Source: Methanosarcinales archaeon
Lineage (GTDB): Archaea; Halobacteriota; Syntropharchaeia; Alkanophagales; Methanospirareceae
Direction: 5' to 3'
Assembly: GCA_025464645.1 (NCBI GenBank)
Contig: JAODGF010000065.1
Coordinates: forward strand, 477 to 8,712
Length of the DNA: 8,236 bases
Shown: positions 5,640-8,236 of the stretch, in pieces
Numbering within the stretch: position 1 is the stretch's first letter
How the letters are laid out: every line of letters begins with the position of its first letter
Notes under the pieces: model-generated
What the model saw: only the letters and a program-made list of their open reading frames with translations
Told to the model about the DNA's origin: nothing
The model's database searches: none
Position numbers and translations under genes: made by a program

Positions 5640-7166
5640 TCATTTCAGATATGCCGCTCTATCCATATCGCCAATAGCGCCTTCCCTGAGAATCGCGAAC
5701 ATATCAGCTAATTTTGCCCAGTGAGGAATCAAATTTGTTCTACAAGTATCATATTCAAGCATGCAGAGTAGAGGATTCCTCGTCTTCGGCTTTTTAAGTG
5801 CATCCTTCAGTTGAAATGCAAGTTCAACTGGGCACTCAAAACCTATTCTCTGGTGATGAAGCATGAAATCCAATGGATTAAAGGTTCTTATACCCTCTTT
5901 GTTGAATTCATACACGGCGTTGGTCAGACTTGATACGACAGCTAGGTCAGTCTCAGTTCTTTTCATCGCTTTTATTTCCCCTTCCGTAGTTGGATTTACG
6001 AGGACTTCGGGGTCAGAACCATATTTTCTCGCCCATTCAAGCGTTATATCCAATACCTCCTGTATAGCATCTTCGGAAAGCAGCCGTTCTAAACCGCGCG
6101 TATTGTAGATTATGACACTTGCTTTCATCCCCATATCCTGCAATAGCATCACTTCGAGGCTGTGCAGTCCGCCCATACCAGTATATGCGACTTTTTTACC
6201 CTCAAGTTCCTTCCTAACTTCTGAAAGTCGTTCATTTGCTTCTTTTTTCCTCCTCTCAATCACATCCTCTGCTTCTCCTTCTTTATCCAATCTTTTCGCG
6301 ATTTCCAAAAAAACCCTCGCACTTCCTTCTATTCCATAAGGGCTTAATAACTCTGCGTCTCTGCTATCCCTGTATTCCTCCAATCTCACAGTCGCAAAAT
6401 AGTCAACATCCATACGCTTTTTCATCAACCTTGCCCATGCCATCGGGTAATCAGTGATAGTAAGTTCGGCTTTTGGTAAATCATATAGGTCTTCTACGCG
6501 TGTATGGTCAAAGCAAACTTTGTTTATTTCAATACCCATTTCCTTTAGCACAGATGCCATCTCCTCTACCTTCAAACCTGCACCATGAATAGGAAAAGTA
6601 ACGATGTTCACCGAACCATCATTTTTATCCGTTCTTTCGTTTTCCATTCCTTTACACAGCATCTGGTCCGCGATGGCGTATAAGGCGTCTTGATAGCCAA
6701 CAGGTTTTGATTTTTCAGTAAAATCGCCTGTTGTGTAAACGACCTCGCAATCCATATCTCCTTTTGCTTTCACCTCTTCTATCACCGCCTTGAAGTCATC
6801 TCCAATCAAATCGCTTGCACACGTTGTTATCACCACAATTAGATTCGGATGATATTTCTCGAAAGTCTCTTTAATCCCCATGCGTAATTTATCCTCACCG
6901 CCATAAACAACTTCTAAATCGTTCATATCAGTGCACGGCGTCTCGTAGAATGGTAGATACGGTCTGAACGGATTTATCTTTCTTTGAAAAGAGCATCCGA
7001 TTGGTCCGTGTATCAGTGGCACGGCATCCTCAATAGCATCTGCGACCATTAGAGCGCCGGAAATCTTACCTGGTATGGCAGTTATTCCGTGTAAAGGTAA
7101 TGTGCTGTAGGCGTTGACAAGTGGTCTTAAAAAACCTGCCTCCCTATTTTCTTCCTCATGTATCAT
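5640..7166 (-). CDS. NifD/NifE-like nitrogenase component 1-type subunit (D)
   Basis: A 508-aa alpha-type subunit of a nitrogenase-like reductase. Marks in order: LIHGPIGC with Cys58 (NifD Cys88 position), VVYGGEDKL at 86-94, TTCASDLIGDD with Cys116 (NifD Cys154), LPKAELTITDYPMAW at 230-244, PYGIEG at 276, and the third domain from LEGKKVAYTGMGG. Key absences: no cysteine at the NifD Cys62 position (region ITAIPGKISGA); TITDYP replaces the LVHCYR that holds Cys275; FNPLDF replaces the MHSWDY that holds His442. A FeMo-type cofactor is therefore not predicted, and N2 fixation is excluded. About 45 C-terminal residues after the core carry Cys468 and Cys475 and look like an extension. The start at ATG 7166 has GAGGTG seven bases upstream and overlaps the small Cys-rich ORF by 11 bases. 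It is the only complete D in the window, so it may serve both K subunits. Group IV reductase is the best class; the exact subgroup is unresolved. Confidence 0.9.
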   Translation of the reverse strand: MIHEEENREAGFLRPLVNAYSTLPLHGITAIPGKISGALMVADAIEDAVPLIHGPIGCSFQRKINPFRPYLPFYETPCTDMNDLEVVYGGEDKLRMGIKETFEKYHPNLIVVITTCASDLIGDDFKAVIEEVKAKGDMDCEVVYTTGDFTEKSKPVGYQDALYAIADQMLCKGMENERTDKNDGSVNIVTFPIHGAGLKVEEMASVLKEMGIEINKVCFDHTRVEDLYDLPKAELTITDYPMAWARLMKKRMDVDYFATVRLEEYRDSRDAELLSPYGIEGSARVFLEIAKRLDKEGEAEDVIERRKKEANERLSEVRKELEGKKVAYTGMGGLHSLEVMLLQDMGMKASVIIYNTRGLERLLSEDAIQEVLDITLEWARKYGSDPEVLVNPTTEGEIKAMKRTETDLAVVSSLTNAVYEFNKEGIRTFNPLDFMLHHQRIGFECPVELAFQLKDALKKPKTRNPLLCMLEYDTCRTNLIPHWAKLADMFAILREGAIGDMDRAAYLK

Positions 7167-7311
7167 TCCTCATCACCTCTCCTCCTTTTAGGCACGGGTG
7201 TTCCGAGACATCACTGTGGCATTCCCTTATCTGCTCCGGAGTGCATTCCTCCGGCTTATGCTCCTCCTCTTTCAGACATTCTTCGTGTCCAAAATGCTTC
7301 GTCATACACAT
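7156..7311 (-). CDS. Small Cys/His-rich protein (51 aa), putative metal-binding
   Basis: This short ORF fills the gap between MT1 and D. ATG 7311 is preceded at eight bases by GGAGGTGAT within AAAGGAGGTGAT, the strongest ribosome binding site in the window, and the stop TGA overlaps the D start by 11 bases. The peptide has five Cys (2, 12, 23, 31, 40) and five His (6, 9, 18, 32, 38) in 51 residues, is otherwise highly charged (Glu/Lys), and has no signal peptide or membrane segment. The core CTPEQIRECH, then six residues, then C, looks like a designed metal or Fe-S site rather than a random frame. I do not recognise the family. By position it could be a cluster or metal chaperone, a small accessory subunit of D/K1, or a metal-sensing leader peptide for D translation. 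Cassette 2 has no equivalent. The function is unknown, but coding status is well supported. Confidence 0.75.
   Translation of the reverse strand: MCMTKHFGHEECLKEEEHKPEECTPEQIRECHSDVSEHPCLKGGEVMRNDT
7236..7254 (-). repeat. Short inverted repeat within the small ORF
   Basis: CCGGAG (7249-7254) and CTCCGG (7236-7241), read on the minus strand, form a six-base-pair stem with a seven-base loop in the mRNA of the small ORF. There is no following T-run, so it is not an intrinsic terminator. It may be chance, or a weak mRNA structure upstream of D. Confidence 0.3.
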
Positions 7312-7319
7312 CTTTCTTT

Positions 7320-7328
7320 ATCACCTCC
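7320..7328 (-). promoter_or_regulatory. Strong ribosome binding site of the small Cys/His-rich ORF
   Basis: GGAGGTGAT is fully complementary to the usual 16S 3' end and lies eight bases before ATG 7311. It is the main evidence that the 51-codon ORF is translated. Confidence 0.75.
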
Positions 7329-7354
7329 TTTCATCGCTTTCAGACTTGAGTCCC

Positions 7355-8215
7355 TTATACTTCTTCTTTCTTCCACCATATCATTGCAGTCTTCAGTTTC
7401 TGTTTTAACAAAAGCATGCCATTCTCTTCAACCAGATTCTCTGATAGATATACTCTTAGCTTCTCTTCTTTATCCCCGGAGACGTCCATCCAGCCCTTAA
7501 AGTGCTGAATATAATGCTGAACTGCAGCCTCGATATCAGGAAATAGCATCTCAAAGTTTGAATTCATTATATCTACATTCGCATAGATGCCGAGCTGGTA
7601 GAGGATATTATAGAGATAAATGTAGTCCGGGCTTGGTTTTCCACGATGAAACGTTGCCCAAAATGACCTGCCTGTTTTGCCACGTCCAGCACCGACGAAA
7701 AGGTAAACATAGCGTTTTGCAGCTTCGTTCATCTTCAAAAAAGTGGTTTTTATATCTTTCATGACAATAGAATAGGAGGCGATCACAAGATCATGCGTTC
7801 CTGCTTCAATGTCTTTTCCTTCGCCTATTTCTACGTCTTCCCATTTCTTGGCGATGTATCTTATGTTTGCCAGATGTTCTTTAGATGCTTTCTCCTTTAA
7901 GCGTGCAAGCATTCCTGGTGATGGTTCCACTGCGGTCACGCCTTTTACAATCTTTGCAAGTGGTATAGCAATGGTACCTGGGCCTGCACCGATGTCAAGA
8001 ACCGTGTGATCCGGCTCTATTTCGAGCTTTGACATGATCATCGCTTCCCGATTGCTCTGCTTTATCACTCCTTCAAACTGATCTACTCGCTCATCCCAAT
8101 ATTCGGGTTTTCCCGCTCGCTGTCCCCAACTCGATTCATCCAACAATGTCCTCCACATTTCTGCCCAATCTATTTCTTCTATCGTTCTCATTTTGGATTT
8201 AGCATCACCACACAT
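7355..8215 (-). CDS. Class I SAM-dependent methyltransferase, cassette 1 (MT1)
   Basis: A 286-aa cytoplasmic methyltransferase and paralogue of MT2. Motif I is VLDIGAGPG at residues 72-80, the acidic SAM-ribose residue is Glu97 in VTAVEPSPGML, AKKWEDVEI lies at 122-130, and HDLVIASYSIV is the motif IV region. The C-terminus ends in a Trp/Lys-rich stretch (TAMIWWKKEEV) like that of MT2. It is the first gene of the cluster seen here, 43 bases before the small Cys-rich ORF. The start is uncertain. ATG 8215 is the first ATG after an in-frame TGA, but GAGGT directly abuts it with no spacer. ATG 8191 (MRTIEEIDW) has GGTGAT twelve bases upstream. MT2 begins 11 residues before the equivalent IEW, which does not settle the choice. 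The acceptor is unknown; by context it is a small-molecule substrate or cofactor of the adjacent reductase. Confidence 0.88.
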   Translation of the reverse strand: MCGDAKSKMRTIEEIDWAEMWRTLLDESSWGQRAGKPEYWDERVDQFEGVIKQSNREAMIMSKLEIEPDHTVLDIGAGPGTIAIPLAKIVKGVTAVEPSPGMLARLKEKASKEHLANIRYIAKKWEDVEIGEGKDIEAGTHDLVIASYSIVMKDIKTTFLKMNEAAKRYVYLFVGAGRGKTGRSFWATFHRGKPSPDYIYLYNILYQLGIYANVDIMNSNFEMLFPDIEAAVQHYIQHFKGWMDVSGDKEEKLRVYLSENLVEENGMLLLKQKLKTAMIWWKKEEV

Positions 8216-8236
8216 ACCTCATTTCATCTCAATTTT

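Noticed and set aside
505..6457. Other plus-strand frames antisense to the K, H, D and MT genes (for example 1856-2149, 2955-3269, 6112-6339).
   Set aside because: They are shadows of strongly coding minus-strand genes, with Ser-rich compositions and no recognisable domain.
3446..7166. Naming the genes cfbC/cfbD or marHDK.
   Set aside because: CfbD is a single homomeric subunit, whereas D and K are separate here. I cannot separate Mar from other group IV clades without alignment, so symbols were left blank.
7236..7254. Terminator or attenuator hairpin before D.
   Set aside because: The stem has only six base pairs, lies inside a well-supported small ORF and has no T-run after it.
7121..7500. 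Plus-strand open frames of 60-100 codons around 7121-7500.
   Set aside because: They are low-complexity Ser/Leu/Pro/His frames antisense to MT1, the small ORF and D, with no ribosome binding site or family motif.
333..8215. A true N2-fixing nitrogenase (nifHDK).
   Set aside because: D lacks the Cys275 and His442 cofactor ligands and one P-cluster cysteine, K lacks the NifK N-terminal extension, and no nifB, nifE or nifN is present in the window.

Overview
The window is one block of seven tightly packed genes plus a gene remnant, all on the minus strand and read from right to left. It encodes a nitrogenase-like (NifH/NifD/NifK superfamily) reductase system with two SAM-dependent methyltransferases. 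Moderate GC, strong GAGGTG/GGAGGTGAT-type ribosome binding sites and the mix of protein families suggest an anaerobic archaeon. A methane- or alkane-cycling euryarchaeon (ANME-1, Syntropharchaeia or a methanogen relative) is my best guess. That guess is inference; no marker gene in the window proves it.

Layout in order of transcription. Cassette 1 is methyltransferase MT1 (7355-8215), a 51-residue Cys/His-rich small protein (7156-7311), a NifD/NifE-like subunit of 508 aa (D, 5640-7166), a NifK-like subunit of 426 aa (K1, 4346-5626) and a NifH-like Fe protein of 298 aa (H1, 3446-4342). Cassette 2 follows after a 14-base gap: methyltransferase MT2 (2544-3431), NifK-like K2 (1270-2556), NifH-like H2 (333-1268). 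A short intergenic region with repeats (215-332) then leads to a 5'-truncated NifD-like remnant (1-214) that runs off the left edge. Junctions range from a 13-base overlap to gaps of 14 bases or less, except around the small ORF and before the remnant, so one polycistronic transcript is likely.

K1/K2, H1/H2 and MT1/MT2 are recognisable paralogue pairs, so the locus looks like a duplicated MT-D-K-H cassette. Cassette 2 has lost its internal D gene, and a D fragment lies downstream of it instead. Both Fe proteins keep the Walker A motif and both [4Fe-4S] cysteines, so ATP-driven electron delivery should work. D lacks residues at the positions equivalent to the FeMo-cofactor ligands (Cys275 and His442 in Azotobacter NifD) and lacks the first P-cluster cysteine. 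The system is therefore not a dinitrogenase. It fits the group IV nitrogenase-like reductases, whose known members reduce tetrapyrroles (CfbCD, BchLNB), with methylthio-alkane reductase (Mar) as another nitrogenase-like relative. The substrate here is unknown. The methyltransferases suggest reduction coupled to methylation, for example tailoring of a cofactor such as an F430 or corrinoid derivative, but that is only a hypothesis.

Small-scale evolution is also visible. An 8-bp tandem duplication at the 3' end of H2 appears to have shifted the frame past the ancestral stop, giving a 22-residue tail that runs into a 7-nt-periodic repeat tract.
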